64,000 nt of DNA. It comes from Planctomycetota bacterium (lineage in GTDB: Bacteria; Planctomycetota; Phycisphaerae; Phycisphaerales; SM1A02). Location of the stretch: assembly GCA_022568135.1 (NCBI GenBank), contig JADFFQ010000014.1, positions 1-64,000 on the forward strand. Direction: 5' to 3'. Of this stretch, positions 16,979-25,136 are shown piece after piece (the first letter of the stretch is position 1; each line of letters begins with the position of its first letter). Below the pieces are notes generated by a model. That model was not told the DNA's origin and did no database searches. It was given only the letters and a program-made list of their open reading frames with translations. The position numbers were made by a program, and so were the translations under genes.

Positions 16979-17770
16979 TCACACCGATTGGGGGCACACG
17001 GCGGCTGTCGCCTCATCGAAGTCCGCCAGGGCCGCAGGCCGCAGACTCGCCGCGCAGCGCTCGATCTCCCGGTACATCGTACGGCGATAGTGGTCCAGGC
17101 GCGTGGTGGGGTCATCCAGCGGTCCGCCGAAGCTGCGGCTAGGGTCGTGGTAGATCAGGCGCACGGGGATTTCCTCAATCCGCAGCCGCTCGGCCGCCGC
17201 CTGGACCCAGAACTGCATCGGGAAATCATAGCCGTCGATGTCGAGCGACAATCGATCACAGGCGGACACGCGATACGCCTTGAACCCGCAGAACGCATCG
17301 GTCAACGAGAGCCCCAGCCGGGCGTTGAGCTCGGCTGTGATCGTGGCGTTGATGGCGCGGCGATCACGCGGCGGCGATCCTTCGGCCCCCGGCCCCCACG
17401 CGTCTGTCCGCAGATAACGGCTGCCTGAGATCACATCGCAGCGGTCGCGGACAATGGCCGCGATGAACCGTGGTATGGCCGCCGGCTCGTGCTGCTCGTC
17501 ACAGTCCATGGTGATCAGCCACTCGTAGCCGTCGAACTTCGCCCAACGCAGCATGTCCTGCATCGACCGCCCGTATCCGCGATTCTCAGCGTGGCGGATC
17601 ACTTCCACGGCCTGTCTGGCCAACAGCAACGGCGTGTCGTCGGTCGAACCGTCGTCGATGACCAGGACTTCGCCGGCATATCGCCGCACCTCGGCCAGCA
17701 CCTTGGTGACGTGGGCCTGCTCGTTGTAAACCGGGATGCCCAGGAGAATGTGTGGCCGATGGGACGTCAT
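16979..17770 (-). CDS. GT2 family glycosyltransferase (dolichyl-phosphate-mannose-synthase type)
   Basis: 263 residues with the GT-A fold hallmarks: HILLGIPVYNEQAHVTKVLA at the N-terminus, VLVIDDGSTDDTP, and the DxD-like metal site MDCDEQHEPAAIPRF. No C-terminal membrane segments are seen, so it is a soluble or peripheral enzyme using a nucleotide sugar and probably a polyprenyl-phosphate acceptor. It is followed within 3 nt by the BshC-like gene, suggesting one transcript. Sugar and acceptor cannot be told from sequence. Confidence 0.85.
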   Translation of the reverse strand: MTSHRPHILLGIPVYNEQAHVTKVLAEVRRYAGEVLVIDDGSTDDTPLLLARQAVEVIRHAENRGYGRSMQDMLRWAKFDGYEWLITMDCDEQHEPAAIPRFIAAIVRDRCDVISGSRYLRTDAWGPGAEGSPPRDRRAINATITAELNARLGLSLTDAFCGFKAYRVSACDRLSLDIDGYDFPMQFWVQAAAERLRIEEIPVRLIYHDPSRSFGGPLDDPTTRLDHYRRTMYREIERCAASLRPAALADFDEATAAVCPQSV

Positions 17771-17937
17771 CGCTGACCTCTGAGTCGAAACGCGAAGCAG
17801 CCGAGTCTAGGTTCAACCCTCGGGCGAATTCTATGGCCCGCTCGCCGCTTTGACCCGAACATCATTTCAACATGAGCCGTTGTGGCTGTATTCCGAGTGC
17901 AACTGGTCCGCCGACTCGCCTGAGTTAGAATCGCCGC

Positions 17938-19704
17938 ATGATCCTGGGCCAGGCGGCGGGAGATCCCGGCGGCAGCATTATCTTCGACCTCTTTGCGGTC
18001 CTCGCCACCGCTGCCCTGGTCGCGGTCTTCATGCAGCGGATGCGTCTGGCCGTGATCCCCGCCTACCTACTCGCAGGGGCGGTCGTCGGACCGCACGCGC
18101 TGGGGTTCGTCGGATCATCCGAGAGTCTGGAAGCGATCTCCAAGCTGGCCATCATCCTGCTGCTGTTCGGGATCGGCTTGCAACTGCACTTGACGGTCCT
18201 CAGGCACGGCCTGCTCCGTATGGTCGGGGTTGGCCTGGGCTCCTGTTTCCTGTCAGTCGGCCTGGGCTGGCCGGTGGCCGGGCTCTTCGGGCTCCCTGCG
18301 CCGGCGGCGCTGGTGGTGGCCATGGCCTTGAGCCTCTCCTCCACCGCGGTGGTGCTGCGCATCATCGCCCAACGTCGCGAGCTGCACCAGACCAGCGGTC
18401 GCCTGGCCCTTTCCATCCTCGTCGTGCAGGACATGGTGGTCATGGCGATGCTGGCCGCGCTTCCGGCCCTGGCGCGGTGGTCGGGTACCGGCGGCGAAAT
18501 GATCATCCTCAAAGACCTTGCGGCAGAATCAATCAGCGGCTGGCCGCGATTCCTCCTTGACGCGGCGATCCGACTCATCGGCCTCGGCGGGGTGATCGTG
18601 CTCGGCCGGCTCCTGCTTCCGCGCCTGTTACACGAAGCAGCCCGGCGCGGCTCGACCGAGGTGTTGATGATCGTGTCGGTGGCGATCGCGATCGCCGCCG
18701 CAGTGACAACCCAGGCGATCGGCTTCAGCCTGGAGCTCGGCGCGTTCCTGGCCGGGTTCGTGCTCTCTGGCACGCCCTTTCGGCACCACATCACCGGGCA
18801 GATCGGCCCGCTGCGCGATCTGTTCGCTGCGGTCTTTTTCACGACGCTGGGCATGAAGATCGACCCTGCCGGCCTCGCTCAGTGGTGGTGGGTGGTGTTG
18901 TTGGGCGGTGCGGTGATGATCGCGCTCAAGGCCGGCGTGATCGCGACAACCGTGTGGTCGTTCGGCGCGTTGGGGGCCGTCGCCGTGACCGTCGGCCTCA
19001 CGCTAGCCCAGGCGGGCGAGTTCAGTCTCATTCTGCTGGACAGCGCTTCGGCCGAGGGAATCCTCAGCGAGACCGCTGCGGCAAACGCCATCGCCATCGT
19101 GGTCTTGTCACTCATCGTCACGCCGGCGCTGGTCGTACTCGGCCGGCGACTTGGCCAGCTGGACTGGGGGATCAGGCCGGCGCCCTGGTTCGCCTCATCG
19201 GTCCTTGGAGCGCCTTACCCACATGGTCCCCAACCCGCCCCTCGGCAAAGGCACGTTGTCATCGGCGGCTACGGCCCGATCGGCCGGCTCGTCGCCGAGG
19301 GACTTCACGCCGCCGGAATCCACTACACGATCGTGGAAGTCAACCCGGGGACCGTGCAACAACAATCTCGCCGCGGCGAGTCAATCGTCTTCGGCGACGT
19401 GTCGAACATAGAGGTGCTCAAGTCCGCCGGCCTCGAACACGCCGATGCGTTGGTCATCACCATCCCGGATGAGGAGGCGGTGCTTCGCACGTGCGCGGTG
19501 GCTCGCCGCCTTGCACCGAACCTCATCATCACCGCCCGGACCCGCACGGCCGGGCGGGCCTCCGCCGCCGCCGGGCACGGCGCTGATCATGTCATCTGCG
19601 ACGAGACCGCCGCCGCCGACGCCATGCAGAAGACCGTGCTACAACACTTCGCCCAGGATCAACCGCCGCAACCCGCCGACGACGCCAAGACCGCTGAGAC
19701 TTGA
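17938..19704 (+). CDS. CPA2 family cation:proton antiporter with RCK domain (KefB/YbaL type)
   Basis: 588 residues. The first ~400 form about 12 hydrophobic segments of the Na+/H+ exchanger fold, with IPAYLLAGAVVGPHALGF, the STAVV stretch in LSLSSTAVVLRIIAQRREL and a Gln-Asp pair at 164-165. Residues about 438-570 are a TrkA-N/RCK nucleotide-binding domain (VVIGGYGPIGRLVAEGL, then VFGDVSNIEVLKSAGLEHAD). Such proteins export K+ or exchange cations for protons and are gated by nucleotide or glutathione adducts. Ion specificity is not clear. The gene stands alone, divergent from the GT2 gene. Confidence 0.88.
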   Translation: MILGQAAGDPGGSIIFDLFAVLATAALVAVFMQRMRLAVIPAYLLAGAVVGPHALGFVGSSESLEAISKLAIILLLFGIGLQLHLTVLRHGLLRMVGVGLGSCFLSVGLGWPVAGLFGLPAPAALVVAMALSLSSTAVVLRIIAQRRELHQTSGRLALSILVVQDMVVMAMLAALPALARWSGTGGEMIILKDLAAESISGWPRFLLDAAIRLIGLGGVIVLGRLLLPRLLHEAARRGSTEVLMIVSVAIAIAAAVTTQAIGFSLELGAFLAGFVLSGTPFRHHITGQIGPLRDLFAAVFFTTLGMKIDPAGLAQWWWVVLLGGAVMIALKAGVIATTVWSFGALGAVAVTVGLTLAQAGEFSLILLDSASAEGILSETAAANAIAIVVLSLIVTPALVVLGRRLGQLDWGIRPAPWFASSVLGAPYPHGPQPAPRQRHVVIGGYGPIGRLVAEGLHAAGIHYTIVEVNPGTVQQQSRRGESIVFGDVSNIEVLKSAGLEHADALVITIPDEEAVLRTCAVARRLAPNLIITARTRTAGRASAAAGHGADHVICDETAAADAMQKTVLQHFAQDQPPQPADDAKTAET

Positions 19705-19854
19705 CCGTGGTCCGCCGGGCGGCGGCAGGCTGGGAGAGGTCGATGCCCTGAACCTCAACTACCGCTAGGCTTGCTGGAACGTATCGAAGCTCTGAGGTGA
19801 GCACAATCCGTACGGCGGACAACCAACGCAGGGTGGCAGTGGGCAATGCCCCGC

Positions 19855-20631
19855 CTAGTGATCTGCCCCGACCACTTCTTTCGTCAGGTAATCCGTGATC
19901 CGATCCTTGGCGGCAAGTGAGGCGAATTGTCTTCCAACGACGTCTGAAAGCTGGGCTAGAGCCCGGCGGTTGATTGATGTTTGATCTTCAAAGACGACAA
20001 AGCTAGAGAACACACGGGCGTGCCGTTCGTAGTGGTACACGGTGATGGTCGCGTTGCGACATTGATCTGTATTCGCCACAGCGAAGATGAAGCATTGTCG
20101 AGTCCGCCCGTTAATCCGGCAGTCCACGGGGTAGTTACCCTCTGGATCGATCTCTGGATCGATGTATTCGAACGTAAGCCACTCTTTCGCCACAGTAGCT
20201 TCCAGTAGTTCTCGGAAGTCGTCCCGAAATGTGGATTCCACCCGCTCTCTCGTCCAAAGAGCCGTACTCGCGATCCGACTGATCGCCTGCACGAAGGAGA
20301 ACAGGGCATCACCGTATGCTCCATTGGGAACCGTCAGCCGTAGTTCACCCGATTCGTTGGCAACGCGATAAGTGTCCAGAGTTTGATCTATCACCTTGCC
20401 CCGTGTTCCTCGGGTGAGATCGGGCCCGCCGTAGCTGAGGTGCAGGAAGGTGTGCCCCTCGTCGGTGAGCACCCATCTACCCTCCTGTTCCCGAAGGACA
20501 ATGACGAAGTGGTCGCCGTCGTCGAACATGAACGGCGTATATACGATGTAGCGATTGAGACCCTCGCCCTCGAGTTCGATTTCTTTGCACACCTTCTGAC
20601 GGAATGACCGGATGATGTCCTCAGTCGTCAT
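19855..20631 (-). CDS. DUF1828-like protein of an accessory two-gene cassette
   Basis: 258 residues from the ATG at 20631 (MTTEDIIRSFRQKVCKEIEL). The N-terminal part, with VIVLREQEGRWVLTDEGHTF followed by LSYGG, resembles DUF1828, a family of unknown biochemical role often found in variable genome regions. The start overlaps the upstream gene stop (ATGA), so the two are translated together. The row 20161-20220 counts about 48 % GC against about 60 % in the adjoining antiporter gene, which suggests acquisition. Possible roles (defence, toxin-antitoxin) are guesses. Confidence 0.6.
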   Translation of the reverse strand: MTTEDIIRSFRQKVCKEIELEGEGLNRYIVYTPFMFDDGDHFVIVLREQEGRWVLTDEGHTFLHLSYGGPDLTRGTRGKVIDQTLDTYRVANESGELRLTVPNGAYGDALFSFVQAISRIASTALWTRERVESTFRDDFRELLEATVAKEWLTFEYIDPEIDPEGNYPVDCRINGRTRQCFIFAVANTDQCRNATITVYHYERHARVFSSFVVFEDQTSINRRALAQLSDVVGRQFASLAAKDRITDYLTKEVVGADH

Positions 20632-21164
20632 TCTCCTGACTCCTTCGCCAACTCCCATGGCAGCGTGGGGTCACCTGACCCAGTCGCCTCCGGAACTATC
20701 AGACCGTTCGATTTGACAAACTCCTCCAATGCCGACTCGAATGAATCATAGGACTCCGTCACTTCGGCATATCCGTCAATCTCAAGCCCCTCCATTTGAT
20801 ACCGCTCTGTGGCCCTGTGGATATGGAATCGGTTACGGAAGGCCGCGTTCGGTAGCTGTCGGATCTTCTCCCATTTGTTCGTGTGTTGTGAAGGGTGGCG
20901 GCCGTTATATCGGACCAAGCGGTACTGGGTCCCGTCATCGTCCACGAACACCAATACGATCGAGAAGTCAAGAGGATTGAGGAAATTTGATCGCAGAATC
21001 AGTTTGAACGTGTGGCCTTGCTGCCCCTTGAGTTCGAGGTCGCGCTGACGGAATGTCTGATCCGCCTTCTGTTTAACCGCAAGCCGCGTCCGCCAATTAC
21101 CTGGAAGCGGCTTTTGCTCAGCAAGCAAGTCAGCAATCTCAGTTTCAGGGAGCAACCGCGGCAT
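20628..21164 (-). CDS. Partner protein of the DUF1828-like gene, function unknown
   Basis: 178 residues from the ATG at 21164 (MPRLLPETEIADLLAEQKPL). The middle part reads like a small beta-rich domain: HTFKLILRSNFLNPLDFSIV, then YRLVRYNGRHPSQHTN and RFHIHRATERYQMEGL. This pattern vaguely resembles the DUF6978 type of small proteins, but I cannot confirm it. One counted row (20941-21000) is about 43 % GC, low for the region. It is the first gene of the pair and overlaps the second by 4 nt. Confidence 0.55.
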   Translation of the reverse strand: MPRLLPETEIADLLAEQKPLPGNWRTRLAVKQKADQTFRQRDLELKGQQGHTFKLILRSNFLNPLDFSIVLVFVDDDGTQYRLVRYNGRHPSQHTNKWEKIRQLPNAAFRNRFHIHRATERYQMEGLEIDGYAEVTESYDSFESALEEFVKSNGLIVPEATGSGDPTLPWELAKESGE

Positions 21165-21222
21165 CCTAGATTCCCTAGCCCTCTGAGGCCCACAGTCGCC
21201 ATCCCACGTTGCACGCGCACGG

Positions 21223-22239
21223 CTACTCGCCCGCCAGCGGATCGGGGCGATAGAGACGTGTGCCCAGCGCCCAGAGCTTGTCGGTGAACTCGCCTCGTGA
21301 CCCCACTGCGGGCCCCTGGTCCGGGCGCGCGTTGACCAGGGCCATGTGCGTCTTCGCATCGAGGTTATCAAGGATCGCGATGAAGATCGCCTCAGGCGTG
21401 CTGGGCAGCTTCGCGGCTCCATACTCCGGCTCGCCGTGATGGCTGATGATGATGTGCTGCAAGACACGCAGCGCATCGGACGGCAGCCGATGGCCGGACT
21501 GCTTGGCGGCGATCGCCGCCTTGACTTGCAACCAGATCGCCCCCCGCACAACGTGGCCGATCAGATTGCCGTCGGCGGTGTAATCGAAGCCCTTCTCCCA
21601 CTTCAGCTCTGCGGTCTTGCCCAGGTCGTGCAGGAACAATCCCATCAGCACGATGTCGCGGTTGAGCGCCGGATACAGCGGCAGCATGACGTCGGCAAGC
21701 TTGAGCAGTTGCAGCGTGTGCTCAAGCAGCCCACCGATGAACGCGTGATGCAGGCTGATCGCGGCGGGAGCTCTGCGGAAGCCGGCCATCAGCTCCTCAT
21801 CCGCCAGATACCCATCCGCCAGCGATTTCATCGCCGGGTGTTTGAGGGTGCCGAGGATTCCGCGGACTTCCTGGTACATCTCGTCGATGTTGCGCCGTGT
21901 CGTAGGCAGCAGCGCCGCCAACTCATCCTCGCCGACCTCGACCGGTTTGACCTGCTCGATGATGAACTGGACTTGGCCGTTGTAAAGCTGCGTGTGCCCG
22001 GCGGCCCAGACGAAGCCGGCGGAGCTCAGCTCGCCGATCATCTTCTCATCGAAGCTCCACTGCCGGCCCACAACCTCGCCGGTGGCGTCGCGCAACAGGC
22101 ACTTGAGGTACGGCTTGCCCGCTCGGGTGGTCCCCACCTGCGGGTTGACGATGCTGTACACCCCTTCGACGTAGCCGGATGGAGGCAACGTGCGGATGTC
22201 GGTATGTGGCCGAGCGGACGTAGGCATATGAATCAGCAT
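21223..22239 (-). CDS. 3'-5' exoribonuclease YhaM-like (OB + HD domains)
   Basis: 338 residues. An N-terminal OB-fold nucleic-acid-binding part (about 20-110: YSIVNPQVGTTRAGKPYLKC, GHTQLYNGQVQFIIEQV) is followed by an HD phosphohydrolase domain (about 160-300) with HHAFIGGLLEHTLQLLKLAD and the HD pair in LFLHDLGKTAEL. This is the layout of YhaM/Cbf1, which degrades RNA and short DNA in the cytoplasm. Start uncertain: ATG at 22239 or 22227. It stands alone next to the accessory cassette. Confidence 0.88.
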   Translation of the reverse strand: MLIHMPTSARPHTDIRTLPPSGYVEGVYSIVNPQVGTTRAGKPYLKCLLRDATGEVVGRQWSFDEKMIGELSSAGFVWAAGHTQLYNGQVQFIIEQVKPVEVGEDELAALLPTTRRNIDEMYQEVRGILGTLKHPAMKSLADGYLADEELMAGFRRAPAAISLHHAFIGGLLEHTLQLLKLADVMLPLYPALNRDIVLMGLFLHDLGKTAELKWEKGFDYTADGNLIGHVVRGAIWLQVKAAIAAKQSGHRLPSDALRVLQHIIISHHGEPEYGAAKLPSTPEAIFIAILDNLDAKTHMALVNARPDQGPAVGSRGEFTDKLWALGTRLYRPDPLAGE

Positions 22240-22333
22240 CAGTGTAGCGAAAGGAGCGAGCCGCGGCGTGCCGCCGCGATTGACACCCGACGCGCCGGCT
22301 CACCCGCACGTGCATGAGGAAACCCACAGCGAG

Positions 22334-22352
22334 CCGGGTTCTGTGAACCCGG
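22334..22352. repeat. Perfect hairpin between yhaM-like and dockerin genes
   Basis: Stem CCGGGTTC/GAACCCGG with loop TGT. It is part of a ~95-nt stretch (22330-22429) that aligns in patches with 29973-30072 and ends in the same terminator palindrome. Confidence 0.6.
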
Positions 22353-22399
22353 TGGACCCCCGCATACCCCACGCTTTCGCCGCCCACGAGAATGACAAG

Positions 22400-22429
22400 A
22401 AAGCCCAGGGAAAGCTTTCCCTGGGCTTT
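22400..22429. terminator. Palindromic terminator, copy 1
   Basis: A perfect 30-nt palindrome with core CCCAGGGAAAGCTTTCCC, flanked by AAAG/CTTT. It lies 29 nt after the stop of the dockerin gene on the minus strand and could also end transcription from the other side. A second, nearly identical copy lies at 30043-30072, again just after a dockerin-coding end. Confidence 0.8.
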
Positions 22430-22458
22430 GGCGCATCAGTTGACTCTTGATTCTCGTT

Positions 22459-23331
22459 CTACTGGCAGGTACCGCAGGGGTTGCCGCCGGCGACCGAGCA
22501 CCACTGGGACAGCAGCTTCGCCAGGTCGAACGCATCGACGCACCCATCAGGCACATTGGATGCACCGGAGATGTCCGCCAGGGCGAAGTTCGGGGAGGTG
22601 CAGGCTTCGCAAGGCGGGTCTACGTCGCCGCGCGGGTCTGGGTCGCTCGCGGCGGAACACCATGCACCCAGCAGTGTTCCGAGGTCGAACGCGTCAACGC
22701 ATCCGTCGGGGAAGCCGGGGCCGAGCGGCCCGGTGAGGTCGGCCGGGGAGAGGGCCACAATCTCAAAAGGCAGGTTCTCAATACTCTCAGGATCACCAAC
22801 ACAGATTGGCTTACCACAAAGAGTAAAAGTAGGATCATAAATAGTTATCAAAACAGAACTCGCGTCAAATGTATGCTGTCCTGGTGTAGCATCTAGAGAG
22901 ACAGTAAACCAATAACTCGCAGCAATCCCATTAGCGCCTATTGGAGCATTAGGAATTTCACTGCCAGTAAGACCTACTCTTCCTGAAACACTTGTGCTCG
23001 TTACTTGATAAGCGGGGTCAGAAATAGGAGCTAATTGTAAGTTCCCAAAAAAGAATTCTCGTGGAAGAGGAAATGCAGCACTGTCAAAAACTATGTAATC
23101 GGGAAAAGTAATCGTCCATTCCAATGCAGAAACCTGCTCTGGATAAGTGCTTGCGTCGAAAACTACATCCATTCTGTAAGCATTGACACCATCAGCAGTC
23201 CAGACAGCATCAATAGGAACTGTCTGCATAACGACAGACGTTGGAATAGCAAATGCCTCCTGCCCATGCGTGAGGCCGGCGAGGATCGACAGACAAAGAC
23301 CCGCTGGCAACGGTGTGATGCGCTTGCTCAT
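22459..23331 (-). CDS. Exported protein with two C-terminal dockerin-like repeats; mosaic composition
   Basis: 290 residues from the ATG at 23331 (MSKRITPLPAGLCLSILAGL, a signal peptide). The middle (about 30-190) is a beta-rich, cohesin-like or unknown domain without a firm match. The end has two dockerin-type calcium-binding repeats: PDGCVDAFDLGTLLGAWC and VPDGCVDAFDLAKLLSQWC, a form common in Phycisphaerae. The DNA of the middle part is AT-rich (three counted rows 32-45 % GC) while the dockerin part is about 62 % GC, so the gene looks like a fusion of a foreign domain with a native tail. A hairpin terminator follows. Confidence 0.8.
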   Translation of the reverse strand: MSKRITPLPAGLCLSILAGLTHGQEAFAIPTSVVMQTVPIDAVWTADGVNAYRMDVVFDASTYPEQVSALEWTITFPDYIVFDSAAFPLPREFFFGNLQLAPISDPAYQVTSTSVSGRVGLTGSEIPNAPIGANGIAASYWFTVSLDATPGQHTFDASSVLITIYDPTFTLCGKPICVGDPESIENLPFEIVALSPADLTGPLGPGFPDGCVDAFDLGTLLGAWCSAASDPDPRGDVDPPCEACTSPNFALADISGASNVPDGCVDAFDLAKLLSQWCSVAGGNPCGTCQ

Positions 23332-23392
23332 CGTTGCGCCCCTTTCACTGAAGCCGCGTGGGGTGTCATGCAGACAGCCGGGGGCAGGCCGG

Positions 23393-23459
23393 GGTGGCAT
23401 CCCGATTGAATCGGGATCCCGCCCGTGCGATTCATCACGGCCGAGACGGCCGTGCCACC
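23393..23459. repeat. 67-bp MITE-like element with nested palindromes
   Basis: Terminal inverted repeats GGTGGCA (23393-23399) and TGCCACC (23453-23459) enclose two perfect inner palindromes: ATCCCGATTGAATCGGGAT (23399-23417) and CACGGCCGAGACGGCCGTG (23436-23454). No coding capacity. It looks like a small non-autonomous repeat or an extragenic palindromic element; only one copy is in the window. Confidence 0.55.
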
Positions 23460-23714
23460 AGTTTTGAGATAGTCTCCAAATCATCGCTTGTCCTCCTGAC
23501 CTGCCGCCGGGCCGCCCCGAGCCGCAGGGGAGGTTCCGATGCCGGCGTCCACATTACTCACCGGCTGGTGCCGCGCCAAGGAAAAAATGCCTGGATCGCG
23601 GTTGAGCCGACATAAGGGTTGGCGGCGGCTCCGGCTGGCGTTTGGCGGGACATCGGGCTGGGACGGCGCGACTCGGTGCGCGACGATCGCATCAACGCGG
23701 CGCGTGAGAGAAGA

Positions 23715-23733
23715 CCGCGACCAGTGGTCGCGG
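23715..23733 (-). terminator. Hairpin downstream of nnrD
   Basis: Stem CCGCGACCA/TGGTCGCGG with a one-nt centre, starting 43 nt after the nnrD stop on the minus strand and followed there by a short pyrimidine-rich stretch (TCTTCTC). Probably an intrinsic terminator, though the T-run is weak. Confidence 0.5.
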
Positions 23734-23776
23734 CTTTATGGAAGAAGTTCGGCGTCCCGACGCGTCGGCGTTTCGG

Positions 23777-24721
23777 TCACTGGGCGGGGCGCATCTGGGC
23801 GAGCGCATCGGGAATCTCGTCGGCCAGGTCCGTGGCGAGCATGCCGGCGGCGCCGTGACGGGCCGCCCAGCGGTCGGCCGCGAGCCCGTGCAAATATACG
23901 CCCAGCCGGGCGCAGTCATACAAGCTCAGCGCATCGGGATGCTCGGCAGTGGTTGGCGCGGAGCCGCCTGTCTGATGTGCAGTGTAATGTTGGGCGATCA
24001 ATGCTGCGATCACGCCGGTGAGCACATCGCCGGTGCCGGCGGTGGCCAGGGCAACGTTGCCGGTGGTGTTCGTCCATGTGTTGATGCCGTCGCTGACCAC
24101 TGTGCCGGGGCCTTTGAGCACGACGACGCACCCGAGGCGCCGAGCAAGCTCTTGTGCCGCGGCCGGCCGTGCGGCGCGATCGACGGGATCGGCGTCGATT
24201 CTCAGCGCCGCAGCCAGCCGCTTGTATTCACCGGGATGAGGCGTCAGGACGGCCTGGGCTCGAAAGTCGCGTTGAACCTCCGCAATTTGTGACAAGGCGT
24301 TCAAGGCGTCAGCGTCGATGACCATCGGCAGATCGGCGCGAGTAATGAGGCGGACCATAATGCGACGCTGCGGCTCGTCAGCGCCGAACCCCGGGCCGGC
24401 GGCCAGGCACGCATACTGAGGCAGGTACTGATCCAAGAGTTCAGCGACCTCACTGGGCTGGAGCCGGCCGTGTCGATCCACGGGCAGTGCCAGGCCGGTT
24501 GCGGACGGCGCGACCGAGAGCGCGGCGTGCAGCACCGGTTGGGGCACGGCCAGGACCGCCAGGCCGGCGCCGGTCCGAAGCGCTGCGATGGCAGCCAGGG
24601 CCGGCCCGCCCAGCATCACTCGAGGCGCGGCGGCCTGGCCACCCAGAACGCACACCGTCCCGAACGTGCCCTTATGCCCATCACCCGGCCGCGGCGGAAG
24701 TGGGGGAAGAACGCAGGTCAT
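23777..24721 (-). CDS. nnrD: ADP/ATP-dependent NAD(P)H-hydrate dehydratase
   Basis: 314 residues from the ATG at 24721 (MTCVLPPLPPRPGDGHKGTF). This is the ribokinase-like C-terminal half of the YjeF family, which repairs hydrated NADH and NADPH. Signatures: GHKGTFGTVCVLGGQ near the start, AVLTPHPGEYKRLAA in the middle, and the catalytic NVALATAGTGDVLTGVIA. The epimerase domain (NnrE), often fused at the N-terminus, is absent here, so it would be encoded elsewhere. Monocistronic by appearance. Confidence 0.92.
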   Translation of the reverse strand: MTCVLPPLPPRPGDGHKGTFGTVCVLGGQAAAPRVMLGGPALAAIAALRTGAGLAVLAVPQPVLHAALSVAPSATGLALPVDRHGRLQPSEVAELLDQYLPQYACLAAGPGFGADEPQRRIMVRLITRADLPMVIDADALNALSQIAEVQRDFRAQAVLTPHPGEYKRLAAALRIDADPVDRAARPAAAQELARRLGCVVVLKGPGTVVSDGINTWTNTTGNVALATAGTGDVLTGVIAALIAQHYTAHQTGGSAPTTAEHPDALSLYDCARLGVYLHGLAADRWAARHGAAGMLATDLADEIPDALAQMRPAQ

Positions 24722-25136
24722 ATCCTCGCGCTCAATTGAGCAAGAGCTGAGATTCTTTTTCTTGCAGTGCCAACACCGTGTCACCCCATCGGTTTACATC
24801 GTCTGCATTTGTCCGATGCTGAATGTCGTCCGCCGGGCCCTTCCCGGGGCTCGCCTTGGGCTGCCTTGACGCCGCCGGGAGGTCCGGGCTGTCGGAGACG
24901 CGTGCTGCCGCAATCAGGACTTTGGGTGTTGCAAGCGTACCAGTTCAGCTCGTTTGAAGGAACACCCCAGCAGATCTGCCAGCGCAGCCCGAGGATGGTG
25001 CCGGCCGGACGCCTGTCGGACGGTCCGGCAACCGCGGTGTCACGGCCGGGGATCCACCCGCACGGAAGTGCCTTGCCCGTCGGGGCACCATGACTGTGTT
25101 CCGGCACGGTGTCCCCGGACCCGTGGCACCAAATGC
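24722..25136. other. 415-nt region without a convincing gene
   Basis: Between nnrD and the transglutaminase gene. GC-rich, with several short imperfect palindromes. A 119-codon open frame on the minus strand (24781-25140) has no start context, no recognisable domain and odd composition, so I do not call it a gene. The nnrD promoter must lie here. Confidence 0.5.

Larger units (their letters stand above)
23332..23776. other. 445-nt region without a convincing gene
   Basis: Upstream of the dockerin gene and downstream of nnrD. It holds the inverted-repeat element at 23393-23459 and the hairpin at 23715-23733. Open frames here have no recognisable features. It must contain the promoter of the dockerin gene, but I see no clear boxes. 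Confidence 0.6.

Noticed and set aside
23539-24021. 160-codon plus-strand frame over the start of the gap and the nnrD end
   Set aside because: Arg/Ser/Gly-rich shadow with no recognisable features.
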